DNA of 25,786 nt from JBMYQA01 sp049600855 (GCA_049600855.1 JBMYQA010000059.1:1-25786), one strand, 5' to 3'. Counted from the first letter of the stretch, positions 15,699 to 24,613 are shown. Numbers and translations are program-made. The notes: generated from the letters alone by a model not told the origin.

Positions 15699-16809
15699 GA
15701 TGTACGATAGAACATTGCCTTATAACCACCTTCCAATGTTGCCTCCTAAAGAAGCAGTTGAACAGGATATTGAGGTATTAACTAAACTTGTAGCTACATC
15801 TAGGGCCTTAGCGACTGTAAATGCTAACATTCAACGCTTGCCTAATCCGCATATGTTGATTAATACGATTGCTTTGCAAGAGGCTAAAACGTCCACAGAA
15901 ATTGAGAATATCTTTACAACTAATGATGAGCTTTATAAAGCTGTGTCTGATAAAAAGCAACTAGAAGCATCAAATCCATCTATTAAAGAAGTGATTCGTT
16001 ATAGGGAAGCGTTGTGGGCAGGTTACCAAGAAATTCAGCAAAGCGGAACAATTAATATCGACTCAATAATAAAAATCTTTCAACAAGTAAAAGATTCTTC
16101 AGCAGGTATTCGACCTCCTCAAGCTCAGGTTGTGATCAGAAGGGGCGAAAGCGAATTTCGATCAGGAGAAATTATTTATACGCCTCCAAGAAAGGCAGGA
16201 CTAATTGAAGATTTATTAAACAATTTAGTAGAGTATTTGAATGATGATGAAAAATATAAGATTGATCCTTTATTGAAGATGTGCATCGCGCATTATCAGT
16301 TTGAAGCAATACACCCGTTTCAAGATGGAAATGGTCGAACAGGCAGAATATTAAATTTGTTATTTTTAGTTCATAAGGGCTTGCTTACTCAACCTATTCT
16401 TTACCTATCGAGGTATATTATCGTTCATAAAGATGATTATTATTATAAGCTAGGTGCGGTAACACAATTATCAAAATGGAAAAGTTGGGTAATGTTTATG
16501 TTAGAAGCTGTTGAGCGTACGTCAAATTTAACAAACCGCTTGATTAATGAAATTCTACAGCAGATGGAGGCAACATTAATACATGGAAAACAACACATTA
16601 AATGGTACAATAAAGAAGTGAATGAAATCATATTTAGTCAACCTTATATTAAACCCAATGTTTTAGGGGCATTATTGAGTAAAACATCAAGAACGACACT
16701 AACAAAATATATGAATGAGTTAGTACAGGCTAGGATACTTTCAACAAAAAAAGATGGTTTAGAGGTTTATTATTTGAATGACGACTTGTTAAGAATCCTA
16801 GAACAATAA
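15688..16809 (+). CDS. Fic-domain AMPylase (class II) with C-terminal winged helix
   Basis: 373 residues from ATG 15688; GTG 15679 and ATG 15700 are possible alternatives, the last giving MYDRTLPYNHLPMLPP, similar to common Fic N-termini. The N-terminal domain has the inhibitory helix motif (S/T)xxxE(G/N) as STEIEN at 69-74 (15688 numbering), which blocks ATP in class II Fic proteins until relieved. The catalytic core contains HPFQDGNGRTGR with His209, the full HPFx(D/E)GN(G/K)R motif, so AMP transfer to a target hydroxyl is expected. The C-terminal part (about 310-373; GALLSKTSRTTLTKYMNELVQARILS) reads as a winged helix-turn-helix, as in SoFic of Shewanella, which has nearly the same length. 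The gene stands alone, is AT-richer than its neighbours and ends 1 bp from the convergent response regulator. Target protein unknown. Confidence 0.92.
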   Translation: MSKLMYDRTLPYNHLPMLPPKEAVEQDIEVLTKLVATSRALATVNANIQRLPNPHMLINTIALQEAKTSTEIENIFTTNDELYKAVSDKKQLEASNPSIKEVIRYREALWAGYQEIQQSGTINIDSIIKIFQQVKDSSAGIRPPQAQVVIRRGESEFRSGEIIYTPPRKAGLIEDLLNNLVEYLNDDEKYKIDPLLKMCIAHYQFEAIHPFQDGNGRTGRILNLLFLVHKGLLTQPILYLSRYIIVHKDDYYYKLGAVTQLSKWKSWVMFMLEAVERTSNLTNRLINEILQQMEATLIHGKQHIKWYNKEVNEIIFSQPYIKPNVLGALLSKTSRTTLTKYMNELVQARILSTKKDGLEVYYLNDDLLRILEQ

Positions 16810-16810
16810 C

Positions 16811-17533
16811 TTACTCTCGCTTCCACAGTCGGTTACCCACCAACCTCTCATACACTTCATCACGCATGGTCCGACTTACAGGCACGAGTTTATCTTGAAT
16901 GACCAGTTGGTTACCATCCATCCCTTCTACTTTATCTAAGGCCACAATAAACGAACGGTGGGTGCGTAAAAAGTTGGATGCAGGCAATTGTTGCTCAACG
17001 GCTTTAAGTGAAATGAGCGTCATGTGGCGCGCTGTTTTGGTATGGATAAAGACATAATCTTTTAAACCTTCCATAAACAGAATATCATCAAAGTTAATTT
17101 TGATGAGTTTTCCATCCTCCTTAATGAAAAAATAATTGATCTCCTCTTCAGGGTCTTGAGTGGCTTGTCGTAATTCAATGTTGGCTTTTACTTTATTGCA
17201 AGCTTTTAAAAAGCGCTGAAAAGAGATGGGTTTCATGAGGTAATCAATCACATCAAGCTCATAGCTCTCAATTGCAAATTCGCGGTAAGCAGTGGTGAGT
17301 ACAACTAATGGAGGGTTTTGTAGCGTTCGTAAGAAATCCATTCCCGATAGTTGTGGCATGTTAATGTCTAAAAACAATACATCTACAGATTGATTTGCAA
17401 GCAATTGATTGGCTTCTAAGGCATTTTGGCAAAGCGCTACAACCTGTAAAAAAGGAATATTTTCTGCATAAGAGGCTAAACCTTCTCGTGCCAAAGGTTC
17501 ATCATCAATAATGAGGCAAGTGATTGGTTTCAT
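16811..17533 (-). CDS. LytTR-family response regulator
   Basis: 240 residues. Receiver domain about 1-120 with acidic pocket Asp10/Asp11, phosphoacceptor Asp56 in VLFLDINMP, and conserved Thr/Lys in VLTTAY and LMKPIS. A LytTR DNA-binding domain occupies about 135-237, with DILFMEGLKDYVFIHT and LRTHRSFIVALDKV. LytTR regulators bind imperfect direct repeats upstream of target genes. The gene starts 4 bp after the kinase gene, forming a standard two-component pair. Its stop codon lies 1 bp from the Fic stop codon with no room for a private terminator. Confidence 0.94.
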   Translation of the reverse strand: MKPITCLIIDDEPLAREGLASYAENIPFLQVVALCQNALEANQLLANQSVDVLFLDINMPQLSGMDFLRTLQNPPLVVLTTAYREFAIESYELDVIDYLMKPISFQRFLKACNKVKANIELRQATQDPEEEINYFFIKEDGKLIKINFDDILFMEGLKDYVFIHTKTARHMTLISLKAVEQQLPASNFLRTHRSFIVALDKVEGMDGNQLVIQDKLVPVSRTMRDEVYERLVGNRLWKRE

Positions 17534-17537
17534 GGTA

Positions 17538-18614
17538 CTATCTTGTTGTGAGTAAGCTTTTTGGTAATTGCTGTTCGAGTGGGGTGAGTTCTAAAATTAA
17601 ATCGACTTTCCAAACTTGTTCTTCTTGAGTGATGCGCAATTTGTGCTTTTTGGGGTAAATCATATTTAGCCGTTTTTGCACATTAATAATACCAATGCCT
17701 CCCTTTTGGTGCCTTGTCGTTTTAATATCTTGAATGAATGGGTTTTCGACTTGGAAGTGTAACTGGTTATCTTGGACATCTAAGTGTATTTTTACCCAAT
17801 AACTTGATGGGTTAAATGTAGGGGCATATTTGAATGCATTTTCTACAAAGGGCAACAATAAAATAGGGGAGATTTGTACACTGGGCACAAATTCAGGGAT
17901 ATGGCATGCTAAATCTAAGGCTTGACCTTGACGGATTTTCTCAATCTCAATGTAATTTTTTAAATATTCGGCCTCTTTACTTAAGGGAATCCACTCTTTA
18001 TTGATATCATACAGCTGATGGCTCAGCATATTGGATAATCGCATAACAATATCTTGCGCCAAATCTACACTTTTGGGAATGGCAAAATAGATGCTATTTA
18101 AGGCGTTGAATACAAAATGTGGATTAATTTGTTGCTTAAAAAACTCGATTTCCGCATTGAACTTTTCTTTTTCGAGCTTGCGAGCATAGCGTTCTTTGGC
18201 CAACCACTGTTTGCCCACTTTAATGGCCGTACTGATGGAAAGTAGAAAAGCCATTTCAGAAAACCAGATGAAATAGCCCATGACGCTGTAAAATAAGTTA
18301 GCTACATACGGAAGCTCTTGAAAGGTATAGTATGCATGAAGTACCAAAATGGCGAGATAAGGCATAAGCCCAACAGTTGCAAGAATAACTAATCCATAAA
18401 GCACATAACGTTTTTTTCGAAATAGTGCGGGCATTAAGACGTACAGATTGAGGTAAATGCCTGCGATCAGAAAAGGCATAGCGATACTGGTTGTCTCAAT
18501 GTTATCCGTAAAACTGGGCCAAAAAACCATGTTTTTTGAGGCATTGTATAACAAATACACCAACCAAAACACCACATGCTGTAACCATCGGTTTTGTAAA
18601 ATACTTGAATTCAT
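17538..18614 (-). CDS. LytS/AlgZ-type sensor histidine kinase
   Basis: 358 residues. Four hydrophobic segments in residues 10-135 form the membrane sensor (for example MPFLIAGIYLNLYVLMPAL and VLYGLVILATVGLMPYLAIL), followed by a coiled-coil linker. The His_kinase domain has phosphoacceptor His166 in QQINPHFVFNALNSI and the ATP-binding N-box ILLLPFVENAFKYAP plus G-box GGIGIINVQKRL. This is the 2-component kinase class that pairs with LytTR regulators. An AGAAGGGAAG stretch lies upstream of the ATG and may act as a ribosome site. No extracellular ligand domain is visible, so the signal is probably sensed within the membrane. Confidence 0.94.
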   Translation of the reverse strand: MNSSILQNRWLQHVVFWLVYLLYNASKNMVFWPSFTDNIETTSIAMPFLIAGIYLNLYVLMPALFRKKRYVLYGLVILATVGLMPYLAILVLHAYYTFQELPYVANLFYSVMGYFIWFSEMAFLLSISTAIKVGKQWLAKERYARKLEKEKFNAEIEFFKQQINPHFVFNALNSIYFAIPKSVDLAQDIVMRLSNMLSHQLYDINKEWIPLSKEAEYLKNYIEIEKIRQGQALDLACHIPEFVPSVQISPILLLPFVENAFKYAPTFNPSSYWVKIHLDVQDNQLHFQVENPFIQDIKTTRHQKGGIGIINVQKRLNMIYPKKHKLRITQEEQVWKVDLILELTPLEQQLPKSLLTTR

Positions 18615-18888
18615 AACATCTTCCCTTCTAGTTTATGTAGCACTTGTTTAACATTGTTTGTCATGCATTAGGTAAGGTAAAAGTGATGTGATTCATATGA
18701 GCTGTTTTTTTACGATACAGCCATAGCTCGTTGATACTACAATTTTACTTACATTTTTTGGATCAAAAAGTCAAAAAGTTGGTAAAAAGTGGTTGTGATG
18801 AAATTTTTAATGGAAAACAAGCTCATAGTAACCCAACTACAAAGCAATAGTTTTATGGATAATTATTCTATCCTTTGTAAGTATTTAA
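18615..18888. other. Intergenic region upstream of the kinase gene; no gene seen
   Basis: The stretch before the kinase start contains no convincing reading frame. On the minus strand TAAAATTG (about 18740-18747) resembles a -7 box with one mismatch, but no properly spaced -33 box was found. The promoter of the two-component pair probably lies here but cannot be assigned. Confidence 0.4.
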
Positions 18889-18932
18889 TAAAAGATTCGA
18901 AATAAATGGAGCCATTTATTTCGAATCTTTTA
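18889..18932 (-). terminator. 21-bp perfect inverted repeat, terminator of the TonB-receptor unit
   Basis: The arms 18889-18909 and 18912-18932 are exact inverted copies with only two bases (AG) between them. The core is GATTCGAAATAAATGG. It begins 2 bp downstream of the DUF3667 stop codon on the minus strand, and the minus-strand bases after the stem are TTTTATTAAAT when the arm end is included. It should end the three-gene transcript. Confidence 0.75.
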
Positions 18933-18933
18933 C

Positions 18934-19665
18934 TTATAATCTGAATAGGATGACGGATGCTAGAAATCCCACTGAAAAGAAGTAAAGTAAAGAGCCAAAA
19001 ACTAAGGCAAACAAACTTAGCGGAAATCTGATCCACCATTTAGCTTCAAAGAAGGTATAAATGGCAAATAAGATATATAGCAGTTGAAACGTATGGGCAA
19101 CGTGATACCAAATAATCCACTGATCAGCGATGACGAGAAACAGGGTATGGAATAAAAAGCCTTGTCCTAGAACAAATAAGAAAAAAGAGAATAGTTCAAT
19201 TAAAGAATAGCGCGTCTTCAAGAAAAACAGCTTACTAAATAAACTGAGCCAAATCGCCATGATGAATGAAAAGTAATTCAAGTTCTTAACAATAAAGCTA
19301 AATACCGCATTGCTATTTTGGTTTTGTATGCTTGTGCCAAATGCACGTTGTTGTAAATCAAGGTAGTCGATGTTCAGCAGCTTGAGCACAATAAAGTGCA
19401 GTGCAATCATGACTAAAAAATACTGTGCTGGGCGATTATACGACTTGCGTTTTCCTGCGATATATGCTTTTGCCAGTTTCCCAGGATGAATCGTAAGCCC
19501 CCTAATCGTCCGAACAATGGGCGATTCTAAAGAAAAAACCGTTGCTACCACATCCCCAATCACATGATTAAATTGAATGCGCCCGCTATTGAGCTTTTGC
19601 CCGCAATGATTGCAATACCTTCCACTGAAAGTATTTCCACAATTTTGACATTGATTTGATTCCAT
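18934..19665 (-). CDS. DUF3667 family membrane protein with N-terminal zinc ribbon
   Basis: 243 residues. The N-terminus carries a four-cysteine zinc ribbon (Cys6, Cys9, Cys18, Cys21 in CQNCG and CNHCG). The next segment has the family signature IRGLTIHPGKLAKAYIAGKRKSYNRPAQYFL, followed by about five hydrophobic helices to the C-terminus. DUF3667 proteins are common in Bacteroidota inner membranes and have no defined function. The gene starts 16 bp after the TonB-receptor stop codon, so it is the last gene of that unit. Confidence 0.88.
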   Translation of the reverse strand: MESNQCQNCGNTFSGRYCNHCGQKLNSGRIQFNHVIGDVVATVFSLESPIVRTIRGLTIHPGKLAKAYIAGKRKSYNRPAQYFLVMIALHFIVLKLLNIDYLDLQQRAFGTSIQNQNSNAVFSFIVKNLNYFSFIMAIWLSLFSKLFFLKTRYSLIELFSFFLFVLGQGFLFHTLFLVIADQWIIWYHVAHTFQLLYILFAIYTFFEAKWWIRFPLSLFALVFGSLLYFFSVGFLASVILFRL

Positions 19666-19681
19666 ATACTAATATAAAATA

Positions 19682-21796
19682 CTATGACTTAGCTTTGGTT
19701 TTTTTAGCTACAGAAATAAAGCATCCAACAAAAAAAGTGCGTAAACCAGCAGGGTGAATGGGACTGCGGACACTTCCATCGGCTGAATACCGATAGCCAA
19801 AGACATTCTTACGGTTAAATACATTATTTACTGAAGCAAAGATGACCGTAAAATGTCCTTTGATATTGGTGACATAGCTCCCATTGATGTTAAAGTTGTG
19901 AAAATCTGAAGTTCTATCCGCTAAGTAATCACTGTTATTAGGGTTAAAATAGCTGCGTCCACTCGCATAAGTGTAGGTAGCGCCAAATGAAGCGCTCGAG
20001 ATGTTGTACTTGAGTACTACATTCAGCGTATGCTCAGAAATGAAAGTAGGCGTGGTCAGTTGAGGAAAATCGAGGAAATTCCGTTTAGAATCTACAAATG
20101 AGTAGGAAATCCAATAGTCGAGATTTTGGATGCTCTCCTGATCGCGCCAGAATAAATCAATCCCTTTGGCAAAACCATAGCCTGAGTTATCAAAAACGAG
20201 CTCAGGGTTTTCTTTGGTGAGTTGGTCATAATTCTTGTAATAGGTTTCAATTCGGAACGTTTTTTTGGAAGCCAACCATTGGTAATTCAGAATGTAATGC
20301 GTGGCTTTTTCGAATCCTAACGTGGGTGCTTGCCCAAGAAATTCGTGTTCAGGCAATTGGTAAAACTTGCCATAAGCAAAGGAAACTTGACTGTTAATTC
20401 CTGTTTTGTAAGCTAAAGAGGTACGCGTAGCGAGGTTCATTTTGCCTAATAAGTGCGAATATTCCCAACGCAAGCCCGACTGTATGGCAAATTTATCGCC
20501 AAACACACTTTGCCATTCGGCAAATCCAGCAGCATAACTTTCGGGCAAGGTAGAATCAATGGAATCATTGAATTGAAAACGATACCGCGCACGTTGTAAG
20601 TCTACTCCTACTTTTAACGACTGGCGATCATTCAAATCTCCTTCTAAAACAAACTTCCCTTGCCCAAAAAGATCAGTTTCGCGCAAATCATTTTCACTCA
20701 CTTCGATGTCTTGCTCGTCATAACTAAAAGCTAATCCTGCACGAATGTTCCAGTTTTTCCCCAATGGACTGATAAATGAGTGATTCGAATACAGGTTTTG
20801 GTTGGTATTCTGAAAAGAAGAGCGCTCTCCTGGCGAATCAAGATTGTCGAAGCCAATGCCAGACGTTCCTTTACCATAGCGCAAGAACGATTTCCAAATG
20901 CCTTTATTTTTTGTTTGATGTCGATAAGACAATGAACCTCCAATGGCTTCAGGCGCTTTGATCCAATCGACTAACTGCGGTGTTACCTCGAAATAAGGTC
21001 CTAAGTTCGTGTACTCGAAAGAAGCTCCTACCGAAGTTTGTTCATTGATTAAGTTTTGATGCGTTACGCCCCAACTCAGCGGTAGAATGCTGAATCCAGT
21101 TGAGGTACGTCTTGGTAAATCCGTCGTATTTAAGATAAGAACAGAAGAAAGTGCTTGTCCGAATTCTGCCGAATAGCCACCCGTGCTAAAAGCAGTTCCT
21201 TTGAAAGAGAAAGGATCGAATCGGCTTCGTTGTGGAATATTTGGGAGATCGCCAAAAAAGGGTTGCCGTACTAAGGTTCCATCAATGATCACTTGCGTTT
21301 CAGAGGCTTCACCTCCGCGTACAAATACTCCCGTTTCATTGCCCACATTCATAACACCAGGAAGCGTACGAATAGCGCCCATAATATCGCCATCAGCTCC
21401 TGCAGTAGTTACAATATCAATAGGTTTCAGCATAGTGGCTTTCTTTTCATTGCTGGCTTCAAAAGTACCAGCAGTAATCACAACAGGGCGCATTTCCCCA
21501 ATGGCTTCTGCTAAGGTGATGCTCACTTCGAAGGGAGAATGAACCAATTCTATGGCTTTCTCGTACGGTTGGTAACCCACACAACTGACGGCAATTGTAC
21601 ATTTTCCTTTGGCATCGGCTGTGAAGGAAAATGCGCCTTCTTCATCTGTGCTTCCTCCTTCAAAACTGGGTTTTAAGAAAACATTGGCAAAAGGAACGGC
21701 TTTGCCTTTAGCGTCGATTACCTTGCCCTTCACTATGATTTGTGCATAGGAAGGGATGGTAAAAAGCAGTAAACAATATAAAATAAGGTTTTTCAT
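19682..21796 (-). CDS. TonB-dependent outer-membrane receptor with carboxypeptidase-like N-terminal domain
   Basis: 704 residues from the chosen start. ATG 21796 is used because it directly begins a signal peptide (MKNLILYCLLLFTIPSYAQ); an ATG six codons upstream would bury it. A CarboxypepD_reg-like beta-sandwich spans about 20-100 (VKGKVIDAKGKAVPFANVFL, then GAFSFTADAKGKCTIAVSCVGYQPYE). The plug follows at about 110-225 (IRTLPGVMNVGNETGVFVRGG, QVIIDGTLVRQP), and the rest is a 22-strand-type beta-barrel ending in an aromatic-rich strand. It imports a bulky or scarce nutrient using TonB energy. There is no SusD partner, so a metal chelate or small cofactor is more likely than a glycan, but this is inference. 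Confidence 0.9.
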   Translation of the reverse strand: MKNLILYCLLLFTIPSYAQIIVKGKVIDAKGKAVPFANVFLKPSFEGGSTDEEGAFSFTADAKGKCTIAVSCVGYQPYEKAIELVHSPFEVSITLAEAIGEMRPVVITAGTFEASNEKKATMLKPIDIVTTAGADGDIMGAIRTLPGVMNVGNETGVFVRGGEASETQVIIDGTLVRQPFFGDLPNIPQRSRFDPFSFKGTAFSTGGYSAEFGQALSSVLILNTTDLPRRTSTGFSILPLSWGVTHQNLINEQTSVGASFEYTNLGPYFEVTPQLVDWIKAPEAIGGSLSYRHQTKNKGIWKSFLRYGKGTSGIGFDNLDSPGERSSFQNTNQNLYSNHSFISPLGKNWNIRAGLAFSYDEQDIEVSENDLRETDLFGQGKFVLEGDLNDRQSLKVGVDLQRARYRFQFNDSIDSTLPESYAAGFAEWQSVFGDKFAIQSGLRWEYSHLLGKMNLATRTSLAYKTGINSQVSFAYGKFYQLPEHEFLGQAPTLGFEKATHYILNYQWLASKKTFRIETYYKNYDQLTKENPELVFDNSGYGFAKGIDLFWRDQESIQNLDYWISYSFVDSKRNFLDFPQLTTPTFISEHTLNVVLKYNISSASFGATYTYASGRSYFNPNNSDYLADRTSDFHNFNINGSYVTNIKGHFTVIFASVNNVFNRKNVFGYRYSADGSVRSPIHPAGLRTFFVGCFISVAKKTKAKS

Positions 21797-21844
21797 GTTA
21801 GTATAATTTGACACTTGTTATTGAATGGTTGATGTGGTTCTACA

Positions 21845-22591
21845 TTATTGGTTTAATCCTAATGACTTGGCATGTTGTTGCAAGCGGGCATCCTGAGGAT
21901 ATTGACCCAAGCCCATCTTACAATACATTTTTGCTTCATCGGTTTTTTCTTCACGGATGTAAAATCGAACTAATAATTCGTAGACTTCATTCTTACCCCA
22001 CGTAGGTGCATGTGCTTCTTTTTCTGATTTATGCTTGAGGTTTAACGATTTTTTGAGGTGTTCTTCGGTTACATCGCCTCCACCAAACATTTTAGGTGTG
22101 TAAAAGTCATTCATGGCAACAGAATAATGTCCTCTTAAATTATTATCATTTAGGTGAATGGATTTTTGGGCGTATCTACCTGCCTTGGGGCCTTTAAAAG
22201 CGGCAGTCATCGGACTGAATTGAATGCTAAAACCCATTAGGCAAGAAAGCAAGGCATAATCTTCTGAGTTTTTCTTTTTGATTTCTTCCAATAACTCGAT
22301 GGCCCGATTGGTTTTTGCTTTTGATTTAGCAGTTTTATCATAAGCAGAATAGAAAATCGCCAAGCGGTAGTTTGCATAAGCTTCCCAGTATGTTTTGGCT
22401 TGATTCGTAGTGGTCTGTTTACTCAAATCGTCTACTAGCTTTTCGAGTGAGGATGCATCTCCCGCCCAAGCAGTAGCATACGCTTGATGAATTTTTGACT
22501 CGATTTGATTCAGGTTTTGGGCGTTTATCGAAGGGAGACCCATGAACAGCACGACTATTCCTAGAAATAAAGTGAATTGTAATTTTTTCAT
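21845..22591 (-). CDS. Exported TPR-like protein upstream of the TonB receptor
   Basis: 248 residues from ATG 22591 (three codons inside the longest frame), which starts a signal peptide MKKLQFTLFLGIVVLFMGLPSINAQ. The mature part is helical with weak tetratricopeptide-like pairs (AKTYWEAYANYRLAIFYSAYD; DEAKMYCKMGLGQYPQDARL) and a central conserved-looking segment GHYSVAMNDFYTPKMFGGGD. It should be periplasmic. It lies 48 bp upstream of the TonB receptor and is the first gene of the unit, so it may be an accessory to uptake. No specific family name can be given. Confidence 0.75.
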   Translation of the reverse strand: MKKLQFTLFLGIVVLFMGLPSINAQNLNQIESKIHQAYATAWAGDASSLEKLVDDLSKQTTTNQAKTYWEAYANYRLAIFYSAYDKTAKSKAKTNRAIELLEEIKKKNSEDYALLSCLMGFSIQFSPMTAAFKGPKAGRYAQKSIHLNDNNLRGHYSVAMNDFYTPKMFGGGDVTEEHLKKSLNLKHKSEKEAHAPTWGKNEVYELLVRFYIREEKTDEAKMYCKMGLGQYPQDARLQQHAKSLGLNQ

Positions 22592-22635
22592 GTCTATCAA
22601 GTTTGTAAGAGAAATAAGCTGTATTTGATTTGATA

Positions 22636-22667
22636 CAAGATTAGTTCAACTCAATGAGCTACAGAAA
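22636..22667 (-). promoter_or_regulatory. Candidate promoter of the TPR-TonB receptor-DUF3667 unit
   Basis: On the minus strand TTTC (22664-22667), then 20 bp, then TAATCTTG (22636-22643) matches the Bacteroidota -33/-7 pattern with one mismatch in each box. The leader would be about 38 nt. Confidence 0.3.
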
Positions 22668-22746
22668 AAAGATAGACCAGTGGGAAAGTTTAGTAGAAGT
22701 TTGGTAAGGTTGGAGGTATTTTGGGATTGCTCGTGTGGGTTTGAGC

Positions 22747-24417
22747 TTACCAATCGAGGCGAATACCGACTACCAGCACATCGTCGGTTTGGGTGCCAAT
22801 CCCTTTCCACTTAGCCATTTCCTGACGAATTAAATCATCTTGTTGGAGAATTGGGTATTCATGGATGCTGCTCAGAAATTCACGAAAGTGTTTTCCCCCA
22901 TATTTGCGCCAATTCGTTCCACCAAACTGATCTTGAAATCCATCAGAATAGAGGTAAAAGGTAAAAGGAGCTGCTGTGACAGGAATGGTAACGGTATGAA
23001 ATGTTTTCGTTTTGTCAAATACTCCACCTATGGAAAAACGGGCACCGCGAACGCGATGAGATTGGCCTTCGGTAAGGTAATAAATGTCATTTTTTGCGCC
23101 CGAAAAATGAATTTTCCTATTGGAGCGATCAAGAACTAGCATGGCGATATCCATGCCGTCTTTGTTATTGGTATCGCGTTGCCTTAAAACGGTATTCATT
23201 TGTTGGTCAAGAAGGCGTAGGATTTCGCTAGGATCGCTTGTGGGGTATTGGGCAACAATGCCATCAAGTAGTCGAATGCCCATTACACTGAGCATCGCTC
23301 CAGGTACTCCATGACCTGTGGCATCAGCCACGGCAAAAAACAGTTTATCGTCTCGTTCTGCTAACCAATAGAAATCGCCAGAAACCAAATCTTTAGGATA
23401 ATAGTAAATGAAATGATTAGGAAATACGCGATTCATTTCCTTTTGAGCAGGTAAATGAATTTCTTGTATCCGCTTTCCATATTTCATACTCGAAACAATC
23501 CCCTCGTTTTGCCGAGAAAGTAAATAATTACTTTTTTCTAGTTCATCCTGAATTTCAGTCAGCTCTGAAAGTGCTCGATTCAATTTGGCATTGCTCCTTG
23601 TCAGTGAATACTGTGTGCGAAGCATTCTTCTTGCAATAACAATCAATACCGAAAGCAAAGCAATGATGAGCGTGACAAGTACATAGTTTAAAATTCTACC
23701 TTGGTGAATTTTTTTCTGGTAATGTTGTTCAAAAATATCTTGAATACGTTCGATTTCATAAAATATTTGTGAGGAATATAGACCTTTGAAGATACCAAGC
23801 AGACTTTTATGTTTATTAATCAAGTTTTTGGCATGTGTTAAAAATAGATGGTATCGGGAACGTAAAGCTTCAGGTATTTTGTCCTGTTGCTTTGTCAGAA
23901 AGTCAAGCTCTGTTCGCAGGTTTTGTTCTAGGGTGAGGTTGGCAATTAAGCGATATTGTAAGGTGTTTTTTACAAATACATTAATAATTTTTTTTGTATT
24001 CGTGTTCATGCGTGCATCTTCTAGCAGTTCATCAGCGATAGCAGGTAAAGAAGCCTCAGCATTTTTTAAAATGGCATAATCTGTTTTAAACTGTTCGAGC
24101 AGTTGAAATTTTCGATGGGTGATGCTAGCCAATAACTCGATATGTCCCTTAAAAATGGTTGAGATAGTTGAAGTGCCTATATTTTGTTGGGCTTGCTCAA
24201 TTTCAGCTTGCAAAGCAATCAATGGATCGTAATTCTGATTCAGTCTGAGGTTTGTCCGTAAAATATTTACATTTAATTCGATGTGTTTGTCTTTTAAAAA
24301 GGCAATTTGTTCTTGTACATAGTTATGTTCCTCCATATTGATGGAAGTAAACTGTACTAAGCCAATACAGATTAAAGAAAAAAGTAAGAGAATAGATGCT
24401 AAGATAAGTTTTCGCAT
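22747..24417 (-). CDS. Membrane-bound SpoIIE-type PP2C serine phosphatase
   Basis: 556 residues from ATG 24417; an ATG three codons upstream is equally possible. One N-terminal helix (LILASILLLFSLICIGLVQF) and a second near 240-262 (LVTLIIALLSVLIVIARRML) bracket a ~210-residue helical periplasmic sensor. A coiled coil follows at about 265-315, then a SpoIIE/PP2C domain at about 320-556 with metal-binding aspartates in DLVSGDFYW, DATGHGVPGAM, LYSDGFQDQFGG and TQTDDVLVV. Such phosphatases dephosphorylate anti-sigma antagonists or regulate partner-switching and motility signalling. No anti-sigma or antagonist gene is adjacent. It is probably a single-gene transcript. Confidence 0.9.
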   Translation of the reverse strand: MRKLILASILLLFSLICIGLVQFTSINMEEHNYVQEQIAFLKDKHIELNVNILRTNLRLNQNYDPLIALQAEIEQAQQNIGTSTISTIFKGHIELLASITHRKFQLLEQFKTDYAILKNAEASLPAIADELLEDARMNTNTKKIINVFVKNTLQYRLIANLTLEQNLRTELDFLTKQQDKIPEALRSRYHLFLTHAKNLINKHKSLLGIFKGLYSSQIFYEIERIQDIFEQHYQKKIHQGRILNYVLVTLIIALLSVLIVIARRMLRTQYSLTRSNAKLNRALSELTEIQDELEKSNYLLSRQNEGIVSSMKYGKRIQEIHLPAQKEMNRVFPNHFIYYYPKDLVSGDFYWLAERDDKLFFAVADATGHGVPGAMLSVMGIRLLDGIVAQYPTSDPSEILRLLDQQMNTVLRQRDTNNKDGMDIAMLVLDRSNRKIHFSGAKNDIYYLTEGQSHRVRGARFSIGGVFDKTKTFHTVTIPVTAAPFTFYLYSDGFQDQFGGTNWRKYGGKHFREFLSSIHEYPILQQDDLIRQEMAKWKGIGTQTDDVLVVGIRLDW

Positions 24418-24461
24418 TGCGATCATTATGCATTCATTGGGTACTTTTTTTGTAAATGATG

Positions 24462-24491
24462 AATATACAACAAGTTTGCGGTGAAAGTCAA
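24462..24491 (-). promoter_or_regulatory. Candidate promoter of the SpoIIE-type phosphatase gene
   Basis: Minus-strand TTGACT (24486-24491), 18 bp, TATATT (24462-24467) looks like a classical -35/-10 pair and also roughly like CTTG-N21-TATATT of Bacteroidota. The leader would be about 38 nt to ATG 24417. Pattern evidence only. Confidence 0.3.
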
Positions 24492-24613
24492 GTTCTTAAT
24501 TACATTTATTAACAAACCCAACCGCATGGGCTATGGTACATAGTATGCTGCTGAGTCATTCGCTTGAATATAAAATTGTTGAACTTATTTTACTGGTTAT
24601 GAGGTAGTTATTT

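Noticed and set aside
15688..16809. Fic as toxin of a two-gene toxin-antitoxin pair
   Set aside because: The inhibitory motif STEIEN is within the same protein (class II), and no small antitoxin frame precedes it; the preceding gap is filled by repeats.
24524..24548. Small hairpin (GCAT...CTATG/CATAG...ATGC) downstream of the peroxidase gene
   Set aside because: Interrupted short stem with no U-tract; could be chance.
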